Source: a virus. From it: DNA of 23,201 bases. The notes under the pieces were generated by a model that searched no databases, was not told where the DNA came from, and saw only the letters and a list, made by a program, of their open reading frames with translations. The stretch covers positions 1-23,201 of IMG/VR virus record IMGVR_UViG_3300032245_000131. One strand, 5' to 3'. Below are positions 4,571 to 11,378 of the stretch, in pieces; within the stretch, counting starts at the first letter, position 1, and each line of letters opens with the position of its first letter. Position numbers and translations under genes: made by a program.

Positions 4571-6745
4571 CTTTATTTGAACCCATCCAGAGCTTGACTG
4601 GTCCAATGCAAAGCGCTGGAAAATGGCACTGCTCACGGCCTTTCTCGCATAGCTTTGGTCAGCTACTGGCACTGCTTGGTAGATGTCAGCCCATTCCAGC
4701 TGGTGCATTGATGCCATCTCTTTTGGGACACTTGGCCGGCCAGAACCTCTGCGCATGATGACAGCGCCTTTGGCGTTGATGATGGACTGGACAAAGTTGC
4801 AGGCAGCGTCTGCGGCATCTTGGACTTGCTGCTGTCTTTTGTCGTTCTGTCTGTCGTTAGCTGCCTGCCTTCGGTCTTCTTCCGAGGACATGGCTGGCAC
4901 GACAAGGAGGACCATTTGCTCTTGGATAAGGCCATCTTCATCAAGGACAGTGTCAGCAAAGACATCGGAGTTGAACTTGATTTCTCTAAAGTTTGGCTGG
5001 TAGCGGGTTTTGACCAGGCGCATATAACGGGTCTTGGTCTCATCTTCAAAGAGAACACCCGTGAGGGTTGCATCACCAGTGAATGCGCTGGCTCCACGGG
5101 CAGTGGCATCTGAGTCGGCCTTGCTGATGGTCTTGTTGGTGTGTGTGATGATGCAGACTGGCGTGTCCAGCTGGATGTAGATGGTCTGCTTTAAGGCTGC
5201 AATGAAAGAGCCGACTTCTGAGTTGTCATTCTCATTATCAATATCCATTGTGGCGTTTGCTGTGTCTAATACTAATAATGGCCGGACATTATCTATTGTG
5301 TGGTGAATCACATTATGTGCAAGCATGAGTAAGTCTTTAACTTGGCTGCGCTTGGCATCGATAATCACGAACCAATTGGAGAGTTCACTGGCACTAATCC
5401 CATAATGGCGTGAATATCCAGTGAGTGTGCGCTCGACCTGGTCACTGTCTTCAGTCACTATGATTGTTTTGCGTTTCTTGGTTGCTGTGAGCGCGCAATC
5501 TTTGGCCTGTAAGCCTGCCATGACCATGCATAGGCTGATGACTGCTGTGGTCTTGCCAATGCCAGGCTGACCGGCAAGGACCATGAAACTATGCGCCCAG
5601 AAGCCTTTGACCATGTAGCGGATGGGCTTGATCTGGCCAATGGTCAATGTTCTTTCTGGCCAGCCTTTGGCCTCTTCCACGGCCACTGGTGCATCGCCTT
5701 GGGCCTGACTGATCACCGCGGCAAAGTCTTGCACTGCTGTATTGCGCTCGGTCTGCTTGGTGGGCGGCTCATAGCCACAGTCCTTGGCGTGCTTAAAGAG
5801 TGTGCCAATGCCAACACCCTTGCCCTGGTGAAAGCTCTTCCAATGCTGCTCTATGTCCTTGGTCCCTTGGAATTTGTTGCCTGCCATGGACCATGTCATC
5901 CATGGGCCGAGGCCGGCTTCTCCAAATTCGGTGTGCAGTGCTTGGCCCAACTCGATCCACTGGTCATACTCGCAGTCTGGGGAAATATGGTGCAAAGCCT
6001 TGATGGCACGATCAAGGTCGCTGTCATCCAGTCTTGAGCCTAATTGGGTGAAGTCAAATGATTGACTGGGTGGGGCAGTTGGCTTTGGCTCTTGCAGCTG
6101 GTGCTGCTCGATGATGCCCCAGTCTTGGAGCAAGGCATAAAGGTCCACGGCCTCTTGGAATTCACCGACCAATTGATTGCCAGAAAGTAACACTGACTTG
6201 CCGGCACTGTTTGGCAGGCCGAATACTTCTAACTCTTGGCCACCACCCAGCTTGTACTTTGGCAGCACCTGGTCAGATTCTTTGGGCGGTTGGGTCCATA
6301 AGAAGACATGGCGGCCACGGCCTGAGACAGAGACCTCGGTCAGCATCTTGTTTTGTTTGACGTACTTGGCCATGCGCTGGATGGCCACGTTGGTGGGTCC
6401 ACTTGCGTGCTTCATGTCTACATCGAGGCAAACCAGATAGTTGCCTGATGCGCTGATGATGGGGCGCTGCTGGACTAGGCCAAGATACTGGCCATGAGGG
6501 CATGACTCCATGGCCCAGATGTCTTCAGCGTTGTAGAGGTCTGATGGGTCTGTATCACGCGCCACACCTTGGCCAGACCGCTTGTAGGGGATTTTTTTTG
6601 AGCCTTGCAGGGCAAAGGTGCAGAAGACTGCATCTGGGGCGACAGCGCCAATCTTGCAGGCCACTTGCTGGGACTGGCTGAATGTATCTGGCAGGGGTGT
6701 TTCAGTTAAGATGGTCACTGAAATTCCTTTAGGTTGGGGTTTCAT
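4568..6745 (-). CDS. Bifunctional primase-helicase (AEP-type primase, PriCT-2, RepA-like ATPase)
   Basis: This 725-residue replication protein appears to combine primer synthesis with DNA unwinding. The N-terminal archaeo-eukaryotic primase-like domain (about 25-215) shows the metal motif LDVDMKH (Asp108/Asp110) and the nucleotide motif SGRGRH (141-146). Residues about 243-325 resemble a PriCT-2 domain (DRAIKALHHI ... YDQWIELGQAL ... HWKSF). The C-terminal AAA_25/RepA-like ATPase has Walker A AGQPGIGKTT (391-400) and Walker B LLVLDTA (Asp494), followed by ITHTNK, a plausible sensor motif. An acidic/Gln-rich linker follows and the C-terminal end (about 650-725) looks winged-helix-like. No DNA polymerase gene lies in the window, so it probably recruits the host replisome. 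Its stop codon is inside the last iteron-like repeat. An HTH-only or inactive role is unlikely given the intact motifs. Confidence 0.93.
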   Translation of the reverse strand: MKPQPKGISVTILTETPLPDTFSQSQQVACKIGAVAPDAVFCTFALQGSKKIPYKRSGQGVARDTDPSDLYNAEDIWAMESCPHGQYLGLVQQRPIISASGNYLVCLDVDMKHASGPTNVAIQRMAKYVKQNKMLTEVSVSGRGRHVFLWTQPPKESDQVLPKYKLGGGQELEVFGLPNSAGKSVLLSGNQLVGEFQEAVDLYALLQDWGIIEQHQLQEPKPTAPPSQSFDFTQLGSRLDDSDLDRAIKALHHISPDCEYDQWIELGQALHTEFGEAGLGPWMTWSMAGNKFQGTKDIEQHWKSFHQGKGVGIGTLFKHAKDCGYEPPTKQTERNTAVQDFAAVISQAQGDAPVAVEEAKGWPERTLTIGQIKPIRYMVKGFWAHSFMVLAGQPGIGKTTAVISLCMVMAGLQAKDCALTATKKRKTIIVTEDSDQVERTLTGYSRHYGISASELSNWFVIIDAKRSQVKDLLMLAHNVIHHTIDNVRPLLVLDTANATMDIDNENDNSEVGSFIAALKQTIYIQLDTPVCIITHTNKTISKADSDATARGASAFTGDATLTGVLFEDETKTRYMRLVKTRYQPNFREIKFNSDVFADTVLDEDGLIQEQMVLLVVPAMSSEEDRRQAANDRQNDKRQQQVQDAADAACNFVQSIINAKGAVIMRRGSGRPSVPKEMASMHQLEWADIYQAVPVADQSYARKAVSSAIFQRFALDQSSSGWVQIK

Positions 6746-6774
6746 TTGTTAGTTGCCATGAGAGTTGAGCTTTT

Positions 6775-6809
6775 GACCTGGTAGCGTTTACGCGCTATCA
6801 GGTCTTTTC
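6775..6809 (+). terminator. Rho-independent terminator-like hairpin facing right
   Basis: GACCTGGTAGCG (6775-6786) pairs with CGCTATCAGGTC (6793-6804), 12 bases with one G-T wobble in RNA, across a 6-base loop. TTTTCTTT follows on the plus strand. Read leftwards, the hairpin is preceded by an A-rich stretch and not followed by a T run, so it looks like a rightward terminator. It lies in the 85-base gap upstream of the primase-helicase. All nearby genes run left, so it may block antisense transcription or act as an mRNA structure. Confidence 0.5.
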
Positions 6810-6830
6810 TTTTGGCATGAGGTTTGGATT

Positions 6831-7022
6831 CTATTCTTTCGACTTTGCTCGGATAGCGGTAGCGCAATGGTCACAACCAAGTGCATCCAATTGCTTTGCA
6901 CACGCAGAACGCTCAACAGAAGCGACAAGAACGGCAAAGGTTTGAATGCGTGTATCAAACTCAGCATGATGGGCATCCCATCCCGCTTCTATTGCCATAA
7001 GAATGATTTCTTCTTTATTCAT
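6831..7022 (-). CDS. Small phage protein with ERxACAK motif (copy 2)
   Basis: This 63-residue protein begins MNKEEIILMAIEAGWD and has the core FAVLVASVERSACAK, ending IRAKSKE. It is clearly related to the preceding gene (7019-7267): both have an N-terminal EEII/DEII-xMA helix, FAxLVAxxERxACAKxL, and a terminal IRAxxxx. Proteins with EREACAK-type helices are common in phage early regions, with no known function to me. An AAGGGG ribosome binding site precedes the ATG, which overlaps the upstream stop as ATGA. It lacks about 20 residues between the two conserved blocks compared with its neighbour. Confidence 0.7.
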   Translation of the reverse strand: MNKEEIILMAIEAGWDAHHAEFDTRIQTFAVLVASVERSACAKQLDALGCDHCATAIRAKSKE

Positions 7023-7267
7023 GCTTGTCCCCTTGCTCTGATGCCTTCGGCACTTGTTTTAATGGCAATCCATAAAAATCCTTGTGGGTCTACATCTTTA
7101 GCGGCTTGTGCGGCTTCTTCTAATAACTTTGCACACGCCTCACGCTCATGCTGTGCTACTAGCTTGGCAAAGGCTTCAAGTTTGTCCAAGTATGTGATTT
7201 CACCTGTACGCCAATAAAATGGCATTTGCGCCTGTCTAGCCATCTCAATAATTTCATCTTGTGTCAT
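7019..7267 (-). CDS. Small phage protein with ERxACAK motif (copy 1)
   Basis: This 82-residue protein begins MTQDEIIEMARQAQ and carries FAKLVAQHEREACAKLLEEAAQ, ending IRARGQA. It is predicted to be helical and soluble. A strong AAGGAG site lies six bases before the ATG. The start overlaps the DUF2800 nuclease stop (ATGA, 7264-7267) and the stop overlaps the start of its paralogue. The tandem arrangement of two related genes suggests local duplication. Function is unknown; location suggests a role with the recombination and replication genes. Confidence 0.75.
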   Translation of the reverse strand: MTQDEIIEMARQAQMPFYWRTGEITYLDKLEAFAKLVAQHEREACAKLLEEAAQAAKDVDPQGFLWIAIKTSAEGIRARGQA

Positions 7268-8271
7268 TCTTTACTCCTTACCAATGAAGCCGCAGCCACC
7301 TTCTCACCGACTAGGTTTTCGGATATCTCAATGCCAAGTTTTGAGACAGCACTGGGGGACTTCAATTCCCATGCACTCAAGTTGTCTTTGAATGCTTCCA
7401 TGACCAGCGCCTCGTCTTTCCAAAACTTTGTCTTACGGCCTGCGCGCATGGTCCAGCCTTGGATTGACTTTCCGTTTGTGAGCTGCTCTTTGGCGGCAGA
7501 CTGCACAGCATCGGCCCATGCGGCCACCAGAGCCGCGTTATCTAACATCTCAGGGGTGACTGTCGTGTCTGGCTTGAAATCGTTTCTAGCGGCCTCTTGG
7601 ACCTTCTCACGCATACTTGGGCAGATGGTCTTGGCCTTGCAGTACCGGCAGGCATCTGGGCTGGGGCTTGTTGGTGCATCGCTTGTGAGCGCCAGCTCGG
7701 CTGCTGACTGCAAGCGCCTGCCGTGTAGCTCAAGACGCAGGCCAGACACTGTCCACTTGCTGTGGCCGACTCGGGGCTGGTAGATGTGCATGGTGCATTC
7801 GATGGTGTTTGGCGCCTTGAGCTGGCGCATGGCGCCAAGTGCATAGGTCAGCAGCTGCTTGTTGTCCTCGGCCTCCACGGCCACACGGCCAGTCTTTAAA
7901 TCAATGACATGGAGGTGATTGCCATCGACAAGAACAGCATCAGCAGTGCCACCAAGCGCTGGGTGCAGAGACTTCAAGCCTTCATCGAGATTTACTTCGA
8001 TGAGCTTTTTCCTCGGATTCTCGACCAGAGTGTTGACAAAGTCTGCATAGCCTTGGGCCATGGCCACATGGTCAGGATCAGTTCCGGCTGGTATTTCACC
8101 ATTGCGCAGAATGATCTCAGACAGTTCATGGATCGCTGTGCCAATGGCCGCGGCCTCACCGGCTGGCTCGTAAGGCATGAGGGATTCAAGCCGGTATGAG
8201 CCAGGGCAAGACATGAATCTGTCTGTGCGGGATGCTGAGAGTCGGGCGTGTTTTCGGGTTTCATGTTGCAT
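7264..8271 (-). CDS. DUF2800 family PD-(D/E)XK nuclease with probable Fe-S cluster
   Basis: From ATG 8271 this is a 335-residue Cas4/RecB-like nuclease. Visible motifs are SASRTDRFMSCPGS (12-24), GTAIHE (44-49), GGTADAVL with Asp111, IDLKTG with Asp124 and Lys126, and QLLTYA (139-144). Cys22, Cys208, Cys211 and Cys217 have the spacing of the four-cysteine iron-sulfur site of Cas4/AddB-type exonucleases. DUF2800 proteins occur with DUF2815 and SNF2 helicases in phage replication and recombination clusters, as here. The frame extends to 8361, but that would overlap the HNH gene. AAGGA precedes ATG 8271, leaving four bases after the HNH stop. A role in end resection for recombination is inferred. 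Confidence 0.9.
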   Translation of the reverse strand: MQHETRKHARLSASRTDRFMSCPGSYRLESLMPYEPAGEAAAIGTAIHELSEIILRNGEIPAGTDPDHVAMAQGYADFVNTLVENPRKKLIEVNLDEGLKSLHPALGGTADAVLVDGNHLHVIDLKTGRVAVEAEDNKQLLTYALGAMRQLKAPNTIECTMHIYQPRVGHSKWTVSGLRLELHGRRLQSAAELALTSDAPTSPSPDACRYCKAKTICPSMREKVQEAARNDFKPDTTVTPEMLDNAALVAAWADAVQSAAKEQLTNGKSIQGWTMRAGRKTKFWKDEALVMEAFKDNLSAWELKSPSAVSKLGIEISENLVGEKVAAASLVRSKE

Positions 8272-8275
8272 GGTT

Positions 8276-8800
8276 TCACTTTCCTTTTGTGTAAATAGAT
8301 TTGGCTTTTCGGCATGGTTCACATCTGCATTTTTTTTGGACATATCCATACAAAGTGCCATGTTCCCAAGTAGATCGAATGTGTGGCCTTAGGCTTGCAA
8401 TTTTTTGCTCATCCATGCCGTCATCCACTCTGCTTCTAACTGTGCGAATGGGCAGACCAATTTTTCTTGCAATCTCCCTAACTGTTAGCATCTGCCCATC
8501 AAAAGAAATTCGACGGCTTAGTCTTTTGTTATTAGCTTGTTCTATTCTGGTCGACCATTTGCAATTTAATAATTCGTAATTTCCATTGGTATCAATACGA
8601 TCTAAAGAAAACTCTTTTGATGGGCGCGGTCCAATGTCATCGCAAAAGTCATCAAAACTGTTTTGCCATCTTGCACATACCGAGATACCTCGGCCACCAT
8701 AATGCTCAAAAGCTTTGTCTTTTGGGTTTTCACAACGATGGATCATATGTATCCATGCGTTGTACTCTGGTGATTTCCAGCTGTTTTTCCACTTTTTCAT
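8276..8800 (-). CDS. HNH endonuclease, homing type
   Basis: This 174-residue protein has a homing-type HNH domain: YNAWIHMIHRCENP (13-26), HYGGRGISVCARW (33-45), then LDRIDTNGNYELLNCKW (66-82) and NNKR (90-93). A helix-turn-helix follows (about 98-125, LTVREIARKIGLP). The C-terminal segment has Cys/His residues (HGTLYGYVQKKCRCEPC), perhaps a small zinc knuckle for DNA binding. It sits between the SNF2 helicase and the DUF2800 nuclease, and its start overlaps the helicase stop as ATGA. The gene looks visibly richer in A and T than its neighbours, which fits recent arrival as a free-standing homing endonuclease. It is intact. Confidence 0.9.
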   Translation of the reverse strand: MKKWKNSWKSPEYNAWIHMIHRCENPKDKAFEHYGGRGISVCARWQNSFDDFCDDIGPRPSKEFSLDRIDTNGNYELLNCKWSTRIEQANNKRLSRRISFDGQMLTVREIARKIGLPIRTVRSRVDDGMDEQKIASLRPHIRSTWEHGTLYGYVQKKCRCEPCRKAKSIYTKGK

Positions 8801-10023
8801 ATGATCTGGTTGATGATGTTTTGCTTGCGCAAAATTTTTGATAAGACGTTGTGGTCCAACGATGCGTGAATGGTCAAGATATAAATCATTGGCTTAATGC
8901 CATTTTTCTGAATGTTCTCAACTCGACTTGAAGCCTGCTCTAACGCAGATGTTGACCAAGTGCATTCAACAAAAACGATAATGTCAGCCGCTGATAAATC
9001 AACCCCTTCACTACATGACGCTATATTACCAATAAAACACTTTGTCTTGCCGGCTTGGAAATCTGCAATGGCCTTGTCGCGCTTGGCACGGGTTGTGTCA
9101 CCCACCACAATCACTGGTTTGTGGACCATGAGCAATTTGTCCAGCTCGGCCACCACATCCTTGTGGTGCGCAAAGACCACCACTGGCTCATTGGCCTGTA
9201 GCAAGTCATCAATGAATTCACTGGCAGCCTTGACCTTGCGCATACCGGCCTCGCGCATGATCTCTGCCAGACCCTCAAAGGCAAGCAAGGCGTTGGGGTT
9301 TGCCATCAAGGCATCGGCATCAAAGGCTTGCTCTCGTTTGTCATTGGCCAGATCAAAGGTGATCAGGCTGACCTGTGGGTCTTTGTAGTCCTTGAAGATG
9401 TTTTCTTTTTTGCGTCTCAGGACATGGGGCTTCATCAGTTCTTTGAGTTCGACCAGGTTGCTAGCACCACTGGTGTCTAGGCCCCATGGCGCGTTCCAGA
9501 GCTTGGCGTAACGGGCCGCAAAGTCGTACCAGCCGCCTCTGTAAATGCCAAGGCCGTGCAAGATGGGCCACAGCTCAATCGGCCTGTTTGGGATGGGCGT
9601 GCCACTGAGTGCATAAACATGGTCAATCTTTTTCATGGCCAGCATGGCGGCCTTCGTTCTTTGGGCTTTTGGATTCTTGATCCTGTGGCACTCATCGAGA
9701 ACCAGTGTGCTATATCTGTCCACATTCGTTTGTCCATACTGCAAAACATCGTAGTTAATGATGGTGATATCTGCACTATTCACCTCTGAAGCCTGCTGTT
9801 TGCCATTGACCACATGGACCGAGACGTTGGGGGCCAGCCGAGCAAAGGCAGCCTCCCAGACTGTCTTGGCAATGGCAGGGCAAACAATCAGGGCTGGGAG
9901 GTTTTCTAGGGCAGCAGCTGCTGTGGGTAGCGTCTTACCAACACGGGGCTGGTCGGCCAGTATGGCCCTGCGCCTAGATAGCAAGAAGAGCTTGGCTTCC
10001 TGCTGATGTGGGAATAACTGCAT
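8797..10023 (-). CDS. SNF2-like superfamily 2 DNA helicase/translocase
   Basis: This 408-residue protein has both RecA-like lobes. Motif I is ADQPRVGKT (23-31), motif II is DECH (110-113) and motif III is SGTPIPN (140-146). The second lobe has VVVFAHHK, SEGVDLSAAD and a motif VI-like region QASSRVENI. The layout matches compact phage SNF2/SMARCAL1-like proteins, which remodel or anneal DNA at forks and recombination intermediates. Motif VI lacks the usual R-x-HR-x-GQ form, but an Arg is kept at the probable finger position. It is the first gene of the leftward replication operon, behind the leftward promoter-like sequence at 10053-10081. Its stop overlaps the HNH start. Confidence 0.92.
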   Translation of the reverse strand: MQLFPHQQEAKLFLLSRRRAILADQPRVGKTLPTAAAALENLPALIVCPAIAKTVWEAAFARLAPNVSVHVVNGKQQASEVNSADITIINYDVLQYGQTNVDRYSTLVLDECHRIKNPKAQRTKAAMLAMKKIDHVYALSGTPIPNRPIELWPILHGLGIYRGGWYDFAARYAKLWNAPWGLDTSGASNLVELKELMKPHVLRRKKENIFKDYKDPQVSLITFDLANDKREQAFDADALMANPNALLAFEGLAEIMREAGMRKVKAASEFIDDLLQANEPVVVFAHHKDVVAELDKLLMVHKPVIVVGDTTRAKRDKAIADFQAGKTKCFIGNIASCSEGVDLSAADIIVFVECTWSTSALEQASSRVENIQKNGIKPMIYILTIHASLDHNVLSKILRKQNIINQII

Positions 10024-10052
10024 TTTCGGTTTCCTCGTTTTAACTTGTGGCG

Positions 10053-10081
10053 ATCATATCTGCATTTGTGCTAAAGTGCAA
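10053..10081 (-). promoter_or_regulatory. Leftward sigma70-like promoter
   Basis: On the minus strand TTGCAC (10081-10076) and TATGAT (10058-10053) are separated by exactly 17 bases. The -10 matches TATAAT at five of six positions; the -35 is weaker. It lies 30 bases upstream of the helicase start and would drive the replication operon. The adjacent inverted repeat at 10082-10099 suggests repressor control. Confidence 0.5.
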
Positions 10082-10099
10082 TTTCTGCAAACGCAGAAA
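10082..10099. promoter_or_regulatory. Inverted repeat, candidate operator
   Basis: TTTCTGC (10082-10088) and GCAGAAA (10093-10099) form a perfect 7-base inverted repeat around AAAC, immediately upstream of the leftward -35 element. The hexamer TTTCTG/CAGAAA recurs in another inverted repeat at 10945-10963, so both may be bound by one regulator such as the nearby XRE protein. Binding is inferred. Confidence 0.45.
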
Positions 10100-10142
10100 C
10101 GTAGTAAACCATTAACCCTGTAAACCTTTGAAAGAAAAAACC

Positions 10143-10709
10143 ATGACAAAAGTCGTAACCGGTAAAGTTCGCTTCTCTTATTTCTCAGCACTGACTGCTC
10201 GCAAGAATGAGATGAACGGCAAAGAAGAGTTCTCCACCCAGGTGCTGGTCCCAAAGACTGACACTGACACTGTGGCCCAGCTCAAGGCCGCAGCCAAAGA
10301 GGCACTGACTGCCAAGTTTGGGGACAAAATCCCAAAGACTGTTCGCAATCCCTTGCGTGATGGCGACACTGAGGTGAAATCTGATGGCTCGCCATTGAGC
10401 GCTGAATACGCTGGCCACTTCTTTTTCAACACCAAGTCAACGGCCAAGCCTGGTGCAGTAGATGCCCATGGCCACGACATCTTGGGCAGCCAAGACATTG
10501 TCTCTGGCGACTATGGCCGTGTTGCCGTGAATGCCTATGCGTATGACCAGGCCGGCAATAAAGGTGTCAGCTTTGGCCTCAACAACATCATGCTCTTGGA
10601 AAAGGGTGAGTCGCTTGGCGGTAGCAAACCCAGTGCAGCTGCTGACTTTGGTATCTCGCCAAAGAAAGCGAGCGCACCAGCTGCTGCCTCAATCGACAAT
10701 GACTGGTGA
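10143..10709 (+). CDS. DUF2815 single-stranded DNA-binding protein
   Basis: From ATG 10143 this 188-residue protein begins MTKVVTGKVRFSYFS, the typical DUF2815 opening. It continues with a beta-rich OB-like core (FSTQVLVPKTDTDTV, RNPLRDGDTE, YAGHFFFNTKS) and a Gly/Ala/Pro-rich tail ending SIDNDW. An acidic, aromatic-ended tail is typical of SSB and T7 gp2.5-like proteins that recruit partners. DUF2815 proteins are phage ssDNA-binding proteins usually found with DUF2800 and SNF2 genes, as here. An upstream in-frame TTG (10128) is possible but less likely. It is transcribed away from the rest of the replication operon and converges with the XRE repressor, overlapping its 3' end by 21 bases. Confidence 0.9.
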   Translation: MTKVVTGKVRFSYFSALTARKNEMNGKEEFSTQVLVPKTDTDTVAQLKAAAKEALTAKFGDKIPKTVRNPLRDGDTEVKSDGSPLSAEYAGHFFFNTKSTAKPGAVDAHGHDILGSQDIVSGDYGRVAVNAYAYDQAGNKGVSFGLNNIMLLEKGESLGGSKPSAAADFGISPKKASAPAAASIDNDW

Positions 10710-10889
10710 TTGGTCGATTAATTTTTCGAGCGCAATGTTCAATTGATTGACTGATGTCCACAGAGGCTCCACAGTTCCAGACAGCCACCGGCTGACTTGG
10801 GACTGCTGGATGCCAGCGGCATCGCACACCGCAGCCATGGTGATCTTGTGAGCCTTGGCCCTTGCCCTGATAGTGTGAATTGATTCCAT
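10689..10889 (-). CDS. Cro/XRE-type helix-turn-helix repressor
   Basis: This 66-residue protein has a classic XRE helix-turn-helix: KITMAAVCDAAGIQQSQVSR (about 15-34), followed by WLSGTVEPLW. It is the size of Cro-like phage regulators and lacks any cleavage or dimerisation domain. It is convergent with the ssDNA-binding gene (21-base overlap of the 3' ends) and divergent from the 11005 operon, so its expression may oppose that of both. Inverted repeats at 10892-10908, 10945-10963 and 10082-10099 are candidate operators. No integrase or CI-like partner is seen, so it need not indicate lysogeny. Confidence 0.85.
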   Translation of the reverse strand: MESIHTIRARAKAHKITMAAVCDAAGIQQSQVSRWLSGTVEPLWTSVNQLNIALEKLIDQSPVIVD

Positions 10890-11004
10890 GGGCGCATTCT
10901 AATTGCGCTTTATGTATAAAAACAACAGATAAAAATAAATGTTTACAGAAAGTTTATTTCTGTCATCATCCGTTTGTCCATATCACTTAAACGAAAGAAA
11001 CGAA
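10890..11004. promoter_or_regulatory. Divergent control region between repressor and early operon, with two inverted repeats
   Basis: This AT-rich 115-base gap separates the leftward repressor from the rightward small-gene/methyltransferase operon. GCGCA (10892-10896) and TGCGC (10904-10908) form an inverted repeat right at the repressor start. ACAGAAA (10945-10951) and TTTCTGT (10957-10963) form another around five bases. TATACA on the minus strand near 10915 is a possible -10. Promoters cannot be placed with certainty. Confidence 0.45.
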
Positions 11005-11100
11005 ATGAAACCGCAAACCGAAACCCTTCTTGATTATTTGACCGCCATTGCCATTGGCGTTGGCATGGCCGCTTTACTTGTGGCATGGTGGTCAGCATGA
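11005..11100 (+). CDS. Tiny single-pass membrane protein (31 aa)
   Basis: This 31-residue reading frame starts MKPQTETLLDY and continues with a hydrophobic stretch, LTAIAIGVGMAALLVAWW (about 12-29), long enough to span a membrane once. Its stop overlaps the next ATG as ATGA (11097-11100), matching the coupling seen across the genome, which is the main reason to believe it. The ribosome binding site is weak (GAAAGAAACGAA). It would be the first gene of the early rightward operon. Function is unknown. Confidence 0.5.
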   Translation: MKPQTETLLDYLTAIAIGVGMAALLVAWWSA

Positions 11101-11378
11101 ACTACGGCCCCACACCCCCATGCCCCAAAGACTTGTTCCAGTTTGAATGTGCCGTTGAAGATGTGGACCTTATATGTTTTCTGGAATACAGCCCAGAAGA
11201 GAAAGGCTACAGAGACTCTTATGGTGCGCCCTATGAGCCTGATATTGAAGAGTGCATGACCCTCAACAATGCATACATCGCTGGCACTGATGTGGACATT
11301 GCCCACATGATTCTGCAATCTATGGTGGACCACATTGAAGTGACTGCGCTGGAGAAGTTTAAGGATGGTGATGAATGA
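11097..11378 (+). CDS. Acidic early protein of unknown function
   Basis: This 93-residue protein starts MNYGPTPPCPKDLF and is strongly acidic, with many Asp and Glu residues. The C-terminus is helical (about 65-90, DIAHMILQSMVDHIEVTALEKF). The frame is open 12 bases further upstream, but ATG 11097 forms the ATGA overlap. The stop TGA (11376-11378) overlaps the ATG of the overprinted gene (11375) and lies inside the first codons of the methyltransferase. I do not recognise a family. Acidic small proteins in early phage operons can mimic DNA or bind host factors, but nothing here proves that. Confidence 0.75.
   Translation: MNYGPTPPCPKDLFQFECAVEDVDLICFLEYSPEEKGYRDSYGAPYEPDIEECMTLNNAYIAGTDVDIAHMILQSMVDHIEVTALEKFKDGDE

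Larger units (their letters stand above)
10024..10142. promoter_or_regulatory. Divergent control region between helicase and SSB genes
   Basis: This 119-base gap separates the leftward SNF2 helicase from the rightward DUF2815 gene and must hold both promoters. A leftward sigma70-like promoter is visible (see 10053-10081), and an inverted repeat abuts its -35. A rightward promoter is less clear; TAGTAA near 10102 is a weak -10 candidate. Confidence 0.55.

Noticed and set aside
5591-6037. Plus-strand frame of 148 codons inside the primase-helicase
   Set aside because: The opposite strand has a complete multi-domain protein with intact motifs; this frame has none.
10689-10889. Evidence for lysogeny from the repressor
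   Set aside because: A single Cro-size XRE protein without an integrase, excisionase or CI-like repressor in the window does not show a temperate lifestyle.
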